Positions 18,251 through 27,310 of a DNA stretch of 64,000 nt are shown here, in pieces. Positions within the stretch are counted from its first letter, which is position 1; the number at the start of each line of letters is the position of its first letter. The DNA comes from Belnapia arida (GTDB lineage Bacteria; Pseudomonadota; Alphaproteobacteria; Acetobacterales; Acetobacteraceae): NCBI RefSeq assembly GCF_016773205.1, contig NZ_JAETWB010000006.1, forward strand, positions 186,001-250,000. The letters run 5' to 3'. The notes under the pieces were generated by a model. That model saw only the letters and a list, made by a program, of their open reading frames with translations, had not been told where the DNA came from and made no database searches. Both the position numbers and the translations under genes were made by a program.

Positions 18251-19285
18251 ATGACCCTTCGCCTCGGCATCCTCGACCAATCGACAATCGCCTCCGGCCG
18301 CGGTGCCGATGCGGCGATCCGCGAGACGCTGGCCCTCGCCCGGCTTGCCGATGACTGGGGCTATGGCCGCTACTGGCTGGCCGAGCACCACAACAGCCCA
18401 TCCCATGCCGGCTCAGCACCGGAGATGCTGGTCGCCGCCATCGCCGGCACCACGCAGCGCATCCGGGTCGGCACGGCGGGGGTGATGCTGCCGCACTACT
18501 CGGCGCTGAAGGTCGCCGAGCAGTTCAAGGTGGCGGAGGCGATCGCGCCAGGGCGGATCGATCTCGGCCTCGGCCGGGCACCGGGCAGCGACGGGCGCAC
18601 CGCCTTCGCCCTGAATCCGAATGCCAACGAGGCCGCCGACCGCTTCCCGAACCAGGTGGTGGACCTGCTCGGCTGGCTCGGCGATGGCCTGCCGGAGGGT
18701 CACCCCTTCCGCGCCGTCGCGGCCAACCCGCAGGTGCCGACGCGGCCCGAGGTGTGGATCCTTGGCTCCAGCGACTATGGGGCGCAGCTCGCGGCCTATC
18801 TGGGGCTGCCCTACTGCTTCGCGCATTTCATTTCGGATCGCGGGTCGGAACAGGTGACGGCGCTCTACCGCGAGGGCTTCCGGCCGCAGCCGGAGCGGCT
18901 CGGTGCACCGCATTGCGCGCTCGGCGTCTTCGCGCTGACCGCCGACACCGAGGCGGAGGCCTGGCGGCTTTATAAGTCGCGCGAGCTCTGGCGGCTGTTC
19001 CGCGATACCGGGCGCTTCCCGCCGCTGCCCAGCGTCGAGGAGGCGGAGGCCTATCCGTACAGCGAGGCGGAGCGAGCGCATCTCGACCGCATCCGCGCCA
19101 AGGCGATCGTCGGGGCGCCGGAGCAGGTGAAGGCGAAGCTGGAGGCGCTGGCTGCGGCGCATGGCGCGCAGGAGGTGGCGGTGCTCAGCCCGTGCCACGA
19201 TCCAGCGGCGCGGCAGCGGAGCTACCGGCTGCTTGCCGAGGCCTTCGGGCTTAAGCCCGCCGCGGCCCCGCTCGCCGCCGAATAG
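18251..19285 (+). CDS. LLM-class flavin-dependent oxidoreductase (MsnO8 type)
   Basis: 344-aa luciferase-like monooxygenase fold (F420 or FMN binding). The segments LGILDQSTIASG, GYGRYWLAEHHN, GSAPEMLVAAIAG, RVGTAGVMLPHYSALKVAEQ and PGRIDLGLGRAPGSDG are diagnostic of the MsnO8 subgroup. Homologues act on small organic substrates, but the substrate here cannot be read. The start is ATG 18251, where the family N-terminus begins; the preceding 138 bases hold no gene. It converges on a small membrane protein gene with 7 bp between stops. Confidence 0.9.
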   Translation: MTLRLGILDQSTIASGRGADAAIRETLALARLADDWGYGRYWLAEHHNSPSHAGSAPEMLVAAIAGTTQRIRVGTAGVMLPHYSALKVAEQFKVAEAIAPGRIDLGLGRAPGSDGRTAFALNPNANEAADRFPNQVVDLLGWLGDGLPEGHPFRAVAANPQVPTRPEVWILGSSDYGAQLAAYLGLPYCFAHFISDRGSEQVTALYREGFRPQPERLGAPHCALGVFALTADTEAEAWRLYKSRELWRLFRDTGRFPPLPSVEEAEAYPYSEAERAHLDRIRAKAIVGAPEQVKAKLEALAAAHGAQEVAVLSPCHDPAARQRSYRLLAEAFGLKPAAAPLAAE

Positions 19286-19302
19286 GCCCGGCTCAACCGG
19301 GC
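19286..19302. terminator. Short hairpin between convergent genes
   Basis: GCCCGG at 19286-19291 pairs with CCGGGC at 19297-19302 around a CTCAA loop. It sits across the two facing stop codons (19285 and 19293). No T run, so only a candidate bidirectional terminator. Confidence 0.35.
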
Positions 19303-19640
19303 GGGAAATCCGCGCTGCGGCTGCGGTGCCGGCGGCGATGCGGCCGGCGGTGGCGCCACCAGTCGAGCCCCGGCCCGATTGCCAGCAGCGGTGTCGTCGC
19401 CAGCATGGCCAGGGCGAAGCCGGCCGCCCAGAGCCTCGCCCCGAGCACGAAGCAAAGCGCCGAAAGCCCGGCCAGCCCGCCCACGGCGAAGCCGGTCAGC
19501 ATCACCCAACCCAGGATCAGCCGGTGCCGCGGGCCAAGCCATTCCGGCGCCTCGCCCCTATCGGTGCGGGCGGTGCCGTCGCGCCCTACCTCATAGAGGC
19601 GTGCGGGGTCGATGCGGAAGGGAAGCCGCTCGTCCGCCAT
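19293..19640 (-). CDS. Small two-TM membrane protein, unknown
   Basis: 115 aa. Residues 40-63 and 65-90 are two hydrophobic segments (LILGWVMLTGFAVGGLAGLSA and the following stretch), after a charged N-terminal third and before a His/Arg-rich tail (DWWRHRRPHRRRHRSRS). I do not recognise a family. The frame is supported by clean TM architecture and by its place in a run of minus-strand membrane-protein genes (a 114-aa protein upstream, then NfeD and SPFH). It could be a membrane anchor or an unstudied accessory of that cluster. Confidence 0.6.
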   Translation of the reverse strand: MADERLPFRIDPARLYEVGRDGTARTDRGEAPEWLGPRHRLILGWVMLTGFAVGGLAGLSALCFVLGARLWAAGFALAMLATTPLLAIGPGLDWWRHRRPHRRRHRSRSADFPPG

Positions 19641-19661
19641 CGATGCGGAGACGGAAGTGGC

Positions 19662-20006
19662 TCAGCGCCGGATGACGACGAAGCGCACGGGCCCCGATCC
19701 GCCCCCCGGCCCGCCGGCCCGGCGCGCGCGTCGCACCCGCCACCAGAGCGAGACGAAGGCGACCAGCCCCGCGCCGATCACCACCGGCAGCAACAGCCCG
19801 ACGAAGACCACGGCCAGCGCCACCAGCAGCAAACCGCCGGTGGCGAGCGTCACCAGCAGGGCGAGCCCGCCGACACGGCCCAGCGCCCGGTCCAGCCAAG
19901 TTCGGCGCGGCGGGAGCGGGTCCCGGAATTCTCCCTCGGGCGTCATGTCGAGCACGGGCGGGGATGGGTCCCGGCCAGGCGGGCCGGGGCGCCGAAAAGC
20001 GTCCAT
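19662..20006 (-). CDS. Small membrane protein with Pro-rich N-terminus, unknown
   Basis: 114 aa. The first 45 residues are Pro/Arg-rich (RPGPPGRDPSPPVLD), followed by two adjacent hydrophobic segments at about 47-88 and a basic, Gly-rich tail ending RFVVIRR. No recognised domain. It lies 45 bp downstream of the NfeD gene on the same strand and 21 bp upstream of another small membrane protein, so it is likely co-transcribed with the NfeD/SPFH membrane-scaffold pair. Function unknown. Confidence 0.6.
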   Translation of the reverse strand: MDAFRRPGPPGRDPSPPVLDMTPEGEFRDPLPPRRTWLDRALGRVGGLALLVTLATGGLLLVALAVVFVGLLLPVVIGAGLVAFVSLWWRVRRARRAGGPGGGSGPVRFVVIRR

Positions 20007-20051
20007 GGGGGAGATGTTGCCGCAACCCCGGCCCGGTTCAAGCCCGCCTCG

Positions 20052-20483
20052 CTATTCCGGCCGCACGATCAACGTGGTGCCCTCCACCGCCTCGACCCGG
20101 ACGCGCAGCGGCCGCTCCGGCGCGCGGATCTCAAGCGGCAGCCGCGCCTGCCATTCCGAATCGCCGATGCGGACGCGAAGCCCCGGCCCTTCCGCCTCAC
20201 CAAGCGGCAGGAGCATGCCGCTCCGCCCGACCAGGCCGGAGCCGGGCGTGTTCAAGGCCGCCGGCGGGGCGGCGCGGCGGAGCCGTAGCGAGAGCCAGAT
20301 GCCGGCCCCGAGCAGCACCAGGAAGACCGTCACCACCATCCCGAAGGAGAGCACGGCCAGCAGCTGCAAGGCGCCGGTGCCGAGCGCGGCAAGGCCGATC
20401 CAGACCAGGAAGACGCCGGGGATCGCCAGTTCCGCCAGAAGCAGCAGCAGCCCTGCGAGGATCCAGATCAGCCCCGGTTCCAC
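20052..20483 (-). CDS. NfeD-family membrane protein
   Basis: 143 aa: an N-terminal hydrophobic block of about three TM segments (WILAGLLLLLAELAIPGVF with the NfeD GPGVF-like motif) followed by a small C-terminal OB-fold domain from about residue 85 (LVGRSGMLLPLGEAEG). NfeD proteins partner SPFH/stomatin proteins in membrane microdomains and quality control. Its start overlaps the end of the SPFH gene by 16 bp, the usual paired arrangement. Confidence 0.9.
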   Translation of the reverse strand: MEPGLIWILAGLLLLLAELAIPGVFLVWIGLAALGTGALQLLAVLSFGMVVTVFLVLLGAGIWLSLRLRRAAPPAALNTPGSGLVGRSGMLLPLGEAEGPGLRVRIGDSEWQARLPLEIRAPERPLRVRVEAVEGTTLIVRPE

Positions 20484-21424
20484 GGGCCGCTCCCCACCGG
20501 CGCCGGCCCGGCGGCCGGCGGGCCCTGCCGCAGCAACTCCATCGCCTGGGTGATGCCGCCGGCCATGGCGGAGGCCTCCATCGGCACCACGACGAGCTTG
20601 CTGGCAGGGTTGGCGGCCAGCGCCTCGAAGGCTTTCACGTACTTGTCGGCGATGAAGTAGCGCAGCGCATCGCCGCCTGCCCCGGCGGCGGCCGCGGCGA
20701 CCATCTCGGTCGCGCGGGCCTCGGCTTCCGCCAGCCGCTCCCGCGCCTCGGCATCCCGCAGCGCCGCCTGCTGCCGCCCCTCGGCCTGGAGGACAAGGGC
20801 CTGCTTCTCGCCCTCGGCGCGCTGGATGGCCGCCGCCCGGTCGCCCTCGGCCTTCATGACCGTGGCGCGGCGCTCGCGCTCGGCGGTCATCTGCAGGTTC
20901 ATGGCGCGGACGAGGTTCTCCGGCGGCTCGACCTTGCGCAGCTCGACGCGGCTGACCTTCACGCCCCAGGGGTCGGTCGCACCGTCAAGGATGGCGAGCA
21001 GGGAGGAGTTGATGCGCTCGCGCGAGGAGAGGGTGGCGTCGAGGTCCATCTCACCGATGACGGCGCGGATGTTGGTCATCGCCAGCGCGTTCAGCGCCTG
21101 CTGCAGGTTCTGCACCTGATAGGCCGCCTTGGCCGGGTCCATCACCCGGTAATAGACGATGCCGTCCACCACCACCGTCGCATTGTCCTTGGTGATGACC
21201 GACTGCTCAGGGATGTCGAGCACCACCTCCTGCACGTTCAGCTTGTGGCCAACGGCGTCGATGAAGGGGATGAGGAAGTTCAACCCCGGCTGCAGCAGGC
21301 GGGTGAAGGCGCCGAAGCGCTCGACCGTCCAGACCTGGCCCTGGGGGACGGTGCGGATGCCGCGAGCGGCGGTGACGATGGCGAGCAGCAGGAGGGCAAT
21401 GAGGACGATCGTGGTGCCGGTCAT
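20468..21424 (-). CDS. SPFH/Band 7 stomatin-like protein (QmcA type)
   Basis: 318 aa: one N-terminal TM (GTTIVLIALLLLAIVTAA), then the SPFH domain (VPQGQVWTVERFGAF ... QPGLNFLIPFID), the stomatin core (NATVVVDGIVYYRVMDPAKA, TLSSRERINSSLL) and a long Ala/Glu/Arg coiled coil at about 190-260 that drives oligomerisation. Acts as a membrane scaffold, often regulating proteases. The ATG at 21424 begins exactly at the TM; the longer open frame upstream is non-coding. It overlaps NfeD by 16 bp. Confidence 0.93.
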   Translation of the reverse strand: MTGTTIVLIALLLLAIVTAARGIRTVPQGQVWTVERFGAFTRLLQPGLNFLIPFIDAVGHKLNVQEVVLDIPEQSVITKDNATVVVDGIVYYRVMDPAKAAYQVQNLQQALNALAMTNIRAVIGEMDLDATLSSRERINSSLLAILDGATDPWGVKVSRVELRKVEPPENLVRAMNLQMTAERERRATVMKAEGDRAAAIQRAEGEKQALVLQAEGRQQAALRDAEARERLAEAEARATEMVAAAAAGAGGDALRYFIADKYVKAFEALAANPASKLVVVPMEASAMAGGITQAMELLRQGPPAAGPAPVGSGPWNRG

Positions 21425-21452
21425 CCGGGGGCTCCGAAGGGGGTCGCGGCCA

Positions 21453-23504
21453 TCATAGCAGCGATGGCGCCGGCCGGGGCGGAGCCGGGGGCGGCAGCGG
21501 GCGGGCGCCGCAGGCCAGGAGGTAGTCGGCGATGGCGTCCATCTCGACGGCGGGACGGGTGCGGTCGTGGAAGGGGTCGCTGGCGCGAGAGCCGGGTGGG
21601 ACCCAGATGACGGTCTCATAGCGGGCGCGGGTGAGGAGCACGCGGTAGGTGTTGCGGATGAACTCGGTCTCGCTCGCGCCTCGCACCTGCTGCCACGCGG
21701 TTCCGGCGAAGCGCCAAGCCTCCCAGCCCGCATGGCCTCGCCGGAAGTCCCCGCCCCAGGCCAGGCCGACCGTATCGAGTTCCAATCCCTGGCACGCGTA
21801 TTCGGTTGCCGCGGTTTCCAGCGCATCGGAGGCCCGGACATCCGGCCAGCGCTCGAGGAACCAGGCAACCGGCTCATCCGTCCCGATCAGCTGGGCATCG
21901 AAACCCTCCGCCCGTAGCCGCTTCGCGCCGGAGGACCGGACGAAGCCGCACCGCCGCAATCCTGGCGTGCCCGCACGCAAGCCCTGACGCGCGGCATCGA
22001 GTGACCGGGTCACGAGAAACGGGAGCGAAGCCGAGGCGCGGGCGATGGCTGCCGCCTCGCCACGTTCTCCGCGCAGGACGGCATCGACCCAACGGGCCGC
22101 GGCGTCATCGCGGATGCTGCGCATCGAGATGTCGAGATGCAGGTCCGCATCGGTCAGCAGCCAGGGCTCCTCGGCGTCGGCCAGGCGCTGCGAGGCCTCG
22201 GTCGCGGTCAGGACGGTGCCGGCCGCGACAGCGCGCCAGCCCGGCGTGGAGCGGATCACGCGACCCCATTCCCGCAACCCCGCTTCGCCGGTGTTGATTT
22301 CCTGGCCGCCCCCGATCAAGGCTACGATCGCGGCAAATCCCTGGTGGCGGCCCATGATAGCGAGGGCATGGGCGGGCTCGCTCATGGTCAGGGTGCTTAC
22401 CCTTCGCTGGGTGTCGCGGCCGGCCTGGTGCGCGTCCCAGGCGCGCTGCGCCTCGTCGAAGACGATGACGCGCTCGGCGGGCGGGTGATCCCGATGGGCG
22501 TTGTCCGCCAGGAAGCGATGCACGTTCTGCAGCGCGGCGGCGGCTTCGTGCCGCGCTTGCCGCAGCCGCCCTGACCGCTTCCGGCGTTCCGGATCGTTGC
22601 TCGGGCCGAGTGCCAGGTCGATGCCGGCGCGGTTGCAGGCGAGGGCTTCGCGCAGCACGGCGACCAGCGGAGCATTGCCGGTCAGAAAGGCGGAGCCCTC
22701 GCGCCGCACCTCCCCGAAGACGGTGTTGAGACCGCAAAGGGTCTTTCCGGCCCCAGGGATGCCCGTCACGAAGATCACCACGCGCTCCCCAGCGGCACGG
22801 GCGATGTCGAGCGCCTTCTGGATCGCCTGCGTCGTGCGGGCGAGATTGGGCGCATCGGCCCGCGCCGCGGCGATGTCGGCGACGCTGTTGCGGGCGAAGA
22901 GGGTCGCCGCCGCTTCGATGATCGTCGGCACCGGCCGATACGGCGCCGCGAGCCAGGCTGGGCCGCTGAGCGGCGCGGTCGGCTGGGGCAGGCTGTACGC
23001 CGATGCCGCAATCAGACCAGACAGGCTAGAGGCGCTCGCCTCGGTTGCGGGTGATAGGCCGGGGATCGGGAGGGGCGGTTGAAAGGGCGCCGGCTTGGCC
23101 ATTCGGGTGGCGACGATGACAGGCAGAATGGGATGGCCGCGACTGGCCGCGTGAAAATCGAAGAGATCCTGGGCGTAGTCCTCGGCCTGGGCGCGGTCGG
23201 CGGCACTCACGGACGTCGCGCCTGTCTTGAACTCCAGGACCAGGATCGCCCGGTCGGTTAGCAGGACGGCATCGATCCGCTTTTCGAGGCGCAGGAGATC
23301 GTATTCAAAGGCGATCGTCCAATCCTGCCCGTCGCATCGATCGGCCGCATCGGCCAGGATCACCGCCTGCTCGCGCCACGCGGAGAGTTGCGTCGGCTCG
23401 CTCGACAGTCGCCGACGCATCTGGGCCGCCGCGAGTTCGGCGGCGACCCGGTCCGGCGTCATCGCCAGGAGTTCGGCGCCGGTGCAGGCGAACCAGGCCT
23501 TCAT
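21453..23504 (-). CDS. PD-(D/E)XK nuclease-SF1 helicase fusion (DUF2075)
   Basis: 683 aa. The N-terminal third shows a restriction-fold pattern: RIDAVLLTDRAILVLEFKTG gives Asp, spacer, then Glu-X-Lys, a PD-(D/E)XK-type active site. The C-terminal two thirds are a DUF2075/Schlafen-group-3 helicase: Walker A GIPGAGKT, Walker B VIVFDEAQ, the DUF2075 hallmark GGGQEINTGEAG, and motif VI LLTRARYETVIW. It would be a nucleic-acid translocase with nuclease activity. Stand-alone copies of such proteins are common in accessory DNA; a defence role is inference. It is coupled by ATGA to the EamA transporter upstream. The ATG at 23504 fits the family N-terminus. Confidence 0.86.
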   Translation of the reverse strand: MKAWFACTGAELLAMTPDRVAAELAAAQMRRRLSSEPTQLSAWREQAVILADAADRCDGQDWTIAFEYDLLRLEKRIDAVLLTDRAILVLEFKTGATSVSAADRAQAEDYAQDLFDFHAASRGHPILPVIVATRMAKPAPFQPPLPIPGLSPATEASASSLSGLIAASAYSLPQPTAPLSGPAWLAAPYRPVPTIIEAAATLFARNSVADIAAARADAPNLARTTQAIQKALDIARAAGERVVIFVTGIPGAGKTLCGLNTVFGEVRREGSAFLTGNAPLVAVLREALACNRAGIDLALGPSNDPERRKRSGRLRQARHEAAAALQNVHRFLADNAHRDHPPAERVIVFDEAQRAWDAHQAGRDTQRRVSTLTMSEPAHALAIMGRHQGFAAIVALIGGGQEINTGEAGLREWGRVIRSTPGWRAVAAGTVLTATEASQRLADAEEPWLLTDADLHLDISMRSIRDDAAARWVDAVLRGERGEAAAIARASASLPFLVTRSLDAARQGLRAGTPGLRRCGFVRSSGAKRLRAEGFDAQLIGTDEPVAWFLERWPDVRASDALETAATEYACQGLELDTVGLAWGGDFRRGHAGWEAWRFAGTAWQQVRGASETEFIRNTYRVLLTRARYETVIWVPPGSRASDPFHDRTRPAVEMDAIADYLLACGARPLPPPAPPRPAPSLL

Positions 23505-24385
23505 GACTGTCTCCGTCTCGGCCAGGTCGCCAGCAGCAGGCTCGCCGCCATCAGCACGAATCCGACCCCATGCACCGCGGTGAACGCCTCGCCCAGTACC
23601 GCGACCGCCACCAGCAATGAGGTGGCAGGCAGGAAGGCGGTGAAGGTACCCGCCACTCCGGCCGGCACGCGCCTCAACCCGGCATACCAGAGCAGCAGGC
23701 AAAGCACGCTCGCCGTCAGGCTGTGGAAGACGAGCAGCCCGGCGAGGCGCGGATCGGCCAGCGCCGCCAGGGCGCCGATCCCCGGCAGGGAGAGCGGCAG
23801 CAGCATCGCGGCGCTGAAGGCCTGCATCCAGAGGCTCGCCGTCACCACCGGAACGGAGCCGGCGATGCGCTTGGCGAGCAGCACATAGGCCGCCTCGCCC
23901 AGCACCCCGCCGAAGACCAGCAGGTTGCCGAGCCAGTGCCCCTCCGCCCCGTCGCCGAGCCGGGCCAGGGTGATCGCCGCCATGCCGCCCGCCGCCAGCC
24001 CCGCCGCGGCCCATTGCCGGGGCGACAGCCGCTCCCGCAGCCAGAGCGCGCTGCCGAGCGCCACCACCGCCGGCAGTGTCGCCAACACCAGTCCGCCCTC
24101 CAGCGCCGTCGTCAGCCGCAGGCCGGCCAGCAGCCCCGCATTGTAGAGCGCGGTGCCGAAGAGCGCCTGCAAGGCGAGGTTTCGCAGCGCCGACGCGCCG
24201 GGCCGGACGCGCCCTTCCATGATCCTCGCCAGCGGCCAGAGCACGGCGCAGGCGAGGAGACAGCGCAGGCAGGCGATCATCGGGATGGGCAGCGCCGCGG
24301 CCAGCAGCTTGGCGACGCCGACATTGGCGCCGACCAGCGCCATCGCGCCGGCCAGTTGGGCATAGGCAAGCAGCACCGGCGGCAA
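23501..24385 (-). CDS. EamA/DMT-family transporter
   Basis: 294 aa with ten hydrophobic segments arranged as two EamA repeats, full length for the family (metabolite exporters such as RhtA and YdcZ relatives). The start is MPPVLLAYAQLAGAMALVGANV, directly a TM as expected. The substrate cannot be predicted. Its stop overlaps the start of the nuclease-helicase gene (ATGA), so the two are translated from one message, an odd functional pairing. It is divergent from the peptide-type binding protein at 24496. Confidence 0.9.
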   Translation of the reverse strand: MPPVLLAYAQLAGAMALVGANVGVAKLLAAALPIPMIACLRCLLACAVLWPLARIMEGRVRPGASALRNLALQALFGTALYNAGLLAGLRLTTALEGGLVLATLPAVVALGSALWLRERLSPRQWAAAGLAAGGMAAITLARLGDGAEGHWLGNLLVFGGVLGEAAYVLLAKRIAGSVPVVTASLWMQAFSAAMLLPLSLPGIGALAALADPRLAGLLVFHSLTASVLCLLLWYAGLRRVPAGVAGTFTAFLPATSLLVAVAVLGEAFTAVHGVGFVLMAASLLLATWPRRRQS

Positions 24386-24495
24386 TCCCCCTTCCCTTCC
24401 GGCTCATAGCATGGTGCTTGCGCACCGCATCGGGGGGTGCTTGCCTCCGCGCCGGAGACGCCGGTCCCCTCCATTGCCGCCGGGAGAGACCGCCT

Positions 24496-26100
24496 ATGCT
24501 GAGACGCACCCTGCTCACAGGGGCCGCCGCCACCGCCGCCGCCGGGCTGGCCGGCCCCGCGCTGGCCGGCCCCGCGCTGGCGCAGCCCAGCGCCGCGCGC
24601 GTGCTGCGCTTCGTGCCGCAATCCGACCTGACCGTGCTCGATCCGGTTTTCACCACCGCCTACATCACGCGCTACCACGCGATGATGATCTACGACCAGC
24701 TCTACGGCCTCGACAGCAAGCTGCGGCCGCAGCCGCAGATGGTCGAGGGCCATGTGGTGGAGCAGGACGGGCTGTCCTGGCGCTTCACCCTGCGCGAGGG
24801 CCTGCGCTTCCATGACGGCGAGCCGGTGCGCGGGCGGGACTGCATCGCCTCCATCAGGCGCTGGGCGCAGCGGGATGCGCTCGGCCAGGCGCTGATGGCG
24901 CGCGTCGCCGAGATGGCGGCGCCGGAGGACCGGGTCTTCACCATCCGCCTCAACAAGCGCTTCGGTCCGATGCTGGAGACGCTGGCGAAGGTCGGACCCT
25001 CCGCCCTCTTCGTCATGCCGGAGCGCATCGCAAGCGTTGATGCCAACACGCAGATCCGCGAGACCATCGGCTCCGGGCCCTTCCGCTTCAAGGCGGATGA
25101 GCGGATCGTCGGCGCGCGCGTCGTCTATGAGCGCAACCCGGACTACAAGCCGCGTGAGGGCGGCACGACGGACTGGGGCGCCGGGCCGAAGCAGGTGTTC
25201 TTCGACCGCGTCGAATGGGCGGTGATGCCGGACCCGGCGACGGCGGCCGCCGCCCTGCAGAACGGCGAGGTGGATTGGTGGGAGAACCCGCCGAACGACC
25301 TGCTGCCGTTGCTTCGCCGCTCCCGCGACGTGATGATGAAGAGGAGCAACCCGCTCGGCACCTTCGGCACCGGCATCTTCAACACGCTGCACCCGCCCTT
25401 CGACAAGCCGGCGGTGCGCCGCGCCATCCTCCGCGCCATGTCGCAGGCCGACTACATGACCGCGACGGCGGGGGCCGACCCCTCGCTTTGGAAGGCCGGC
25501 ATCGGGGTCTTCACCCCCGGCACGCCGCTGGCGAACGAGGCGGCGCTGGAGGCGATCACCGGGCCGCGCGACATCGAGCGGTCCCGCCGCGAGCTGCGCG
25601 AGGCCGGCTACAACGGCGAGACGGTGGTGGTGATGAGCCCGAGCGACCAGCCGACGCTGACCGCGCTCGGCGAGGTCGGGCAGGACCTGCTGAAGCGCCT
25701 CGGCATGAAGGTGGATTTCCGGGTCTCCGACTGGGGCACGCTGGTGCAGCGCCGTTCCAGCAAGGAGCCGCCCGAGAAGGGCGGGTGGAGCATGTTCCAC
25801 ACCACCTGGAACGGCATCGACGGCATCAACCCCGGCGTCATGACCTATCTTCGGGCGAACGGGCAGAGTGCCTGGTTCGGCTGGCCGGACGTGCCGAAGC
25901 TGGAGGCGCTGCGCCTCTCCTGGTTCGACGCGCCCGACCTCGCCGCGCAGCAGAAGATCGCCGCCGAAATCCAGCAGGTGGTGCTCGACGAGGCGCCCTA
26001 CCTCCCGCTCGGCCAGTATTTCGCCTCGACCGCCTGGCGGAAGACGATCACCGAGCCGATCTCGGAGATCATCTCCTTCTGGGGCGTGAAGCGGGCCTGA
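24496..26100 (+). CDS. ABC transporter substrate-binding protein, peptide/nickel family (SBP_bac_5)
   Basis: 534-aa periplasmic binding protein of the DppA/OppA family. The N-terminus (MLRRTLLTGAAATAAAGLAG) carries a twin-arginine-like or Sec signal ending in two copies of GPALA. Mature domain hallmarks are VLDPVFTTAYITRYHAMMIYDQLYG, LREGLRFHDGEPV and FDKPAVRRAILRAMSQADYM. No permease or ATPase gene is adjacent; the DppBC-type pair at 0.7-2.4 kb lacks its own binding protein within the window, so a link is possible but unproven. Ligand unknown. Confidence 0.92.
   Translation: MLRRTLLTGAAATAAAGLAGPALAGPALAQPSAARVLRFVPQSDLTVLDPVFTTAYITRYHAMMIYDQLYGLDSKLRPQPQMVEGHVVEQDGLSWRFTLREGLRFHDGEPVRGRDCIASIRRWAQRDALGQALMARVAEMAAPEDRVFTIRLNKRFGPMLETLAKVGPSALFVMPERIASVDANTQIRETIGSGPFRFKADERIVGARVVYERNPDYKPREGGTTDWGAGPKQVFFDRVEWAVMPDPATAAAALQNGEVDWWENPPNDLLPLLRRSRDVMMKRSNPLGTFGTGIFNTLHPPFDKPAVRRAILRAMSQADYMTATAGADPSLWKAGIGVFTPGTPLANEAALEAITGPRDIERSRRELREAGYNGETVVVMSPSDQPTLTALGEVGQDLLKRLGMKVDFRVSDWGTLVQRRSSKEPPEKGGWSMFHTTWNGIDGINPGVMTYLRANGQSAWFGWPDVPKLEALRLSWFDAPDLAAQQKIAAEIQQVVLDEAPYLPLGQYFASTAWRKTITEPISEIISFWGVKRA
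24547..24576 (+). repeat. Two tandem 15-bp copies in a signal-peptide coding region
   Basis: CTGGCCGGCCCCGCG occurs twice in direct succession (24547-24561 and 24562-24576) and a partial third copy (CTGGCG) follows. In frame it adds one five-residue unit to the signal peptide without disrupting it, so it looks like a recent slippage duplication. Confidence 0.9.
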
Positions 26101-27261
26101 TCAGCCCTCCTCGTCATCCTTCCTGAAGGGGGAAAGGGTGGCGAGGGCCTCCATCTCCTGCAGCATGGCCGGGCGCTCGCGCTCAAGGAAGTCGCCGATG
26201 GCGCGGCGAAGCCCGGCATGGGCGATCCAGTGCGCGCTGTAGGTCGGCGTCGGCAGGTAGCCGCGCTGGATCTTGTGCTCGCCCTGGGCGCCGGCCTCGA
26301 CGCGCGGCAGGCCGTGCTCGATGGCGAAGTCGATCGCCCGGTAGTAGCAGAGCTCGAAATGCAGGAAGGGCGCATCCACTAGGCTGCCCCAGTTGCGGCC
26401 ATAGAGCGCCTCCCGCCCCAGCAGGTTCAGCGCGCCGGCGACCGGCTCGCCATCCTGCTCGGCCACCATCAGCACCACGGCATCGCCGAGCGCCTCCCCC
26501 ATCAGCGGCCAGAAGCGCTGGGTGAGATAGGCGCTGCGGCCCCATTTCTTGTCGGTGGTGCTGCGGTAGAAACGGTGGAAGGCGCGCCAGTGCTTCGGCG
26601 TGATCTCATGACCGCGCAGCGTCTTCAGCACGAAGCCGGAGGCCGCCGCGTCGCGCCGCTCGCGCCGGATCGCCTTCCGCTTGCGCGAGGACAGGGCGCC
26701 GAGGAAGTCCTCGAAGCTGGCATAGCCCTTGTTGTGCCAATGGAATTGCGTCCCCAGCCGTTGCAGCCAGCCGGCCTCGCCGAGTGCCTCCCACTCCGCA
26801 TCCTCGCAGAAGGTGACATGGGCGGAGGAGAGGCCGAGGTCCTCGCAGGCCTGGGCCAGGCCCTGCGCCATGGCGGCGGGGCCGAGCCTGGCCTCAGGAT
26901 GCGCGAGCAGCCGCGGGCCGGGCACGGGGCTGAAGGGCGCGCAGACCTGGAGCTTCGGGTAGTACTGCCCCCCGGCCCGCTCGAAGGCATCCGCCCAGCC
27001 ATAGTCGAAGACGTATTCGCCCTGGCTGTGGCTCTTCGCGTAGCAGGGCGCGCAAGCCAGCAGGCGCCCGCCCGGGTCGCGCAGCACCGCATGCTGCGGC
27101 AGCCAGCCCGTGCGGGCGGTGGCGCTGCCGCTCTCCTCCAGCGCGGCGAGGAAGGCATGGCTGACGAAGGGGTTGCCCCCGCCGGCGCAGGCATCCCAGT
27201 CCGCGGCCGGCACTTCGGCGATGGCGCGGTGGAGGCTGAGGGTCAGGTTGGTGGGGGCCAT
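26101..27261 (-). CDS. GNAT/FemAB-like N-acyltransferase (COG3146, DUF482)
   Basis: 386 aa. The pattern is that of the peptidogalycan/FemAB-like acyltransferase family DUF482: NPFVSHAFLAALEESGS near the N-terminus, YFKSHSQGEYVFDY-like segment (here YAKSHSQGEYVFDYGWADAF), SSRKRKAIRRERR, YRSTTDKKWGRSAYLT, and the C-terminal GAQGEHKIQRGYLPTPTYSAH. Members have an acetyltransferase fold; the physiological acceptor is not established. Start candidates are 27261 (MAPTNL) and 27273; neither has a clear ribosome site. The stop abuts the convergent peptide-type binding protein gene (26100). Confidence 0.88.
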   Translation of the reverse strand: MAPTNLTLSLHRAIAEVPAADWDACAGGGNPFVSHAFLAALEESGSATARTGWLPQHAVLRDPGGRLLACAPCYAKSHSQGEYVFDYGWADAFERAGGQYYPKLQVCAPFSPVPGPRLLAHPEARLGPAAMAQGLAQACEDLGLSSAHVTFCEDAEWEALGEAGWLQRLGTQFHWHNKGYASFEDFLGALSSRKRKAIRRERRDAAASGFVLKTLRGHEITPKHWRAFHRFYRSTTDKKWGRSAYLTQRFWPLMGEALGDAVVLMVAEQDGEPVAGALNLLGREALYGRNWGSLVDAPFLHFELCYYRAIDFAIEHGLPRVEAGAQGEHKIQRGYLPTPTYSAHWIAHAGLRRAIGDFLERERPAMLQEMEALATLSPFRKDDEEG

Positions 27262-27310
27262 TGCCGGGAGCATGTGCTGCGCCGCAGCGCGAGGGCAAGG
27301 CCCCAGGCCA

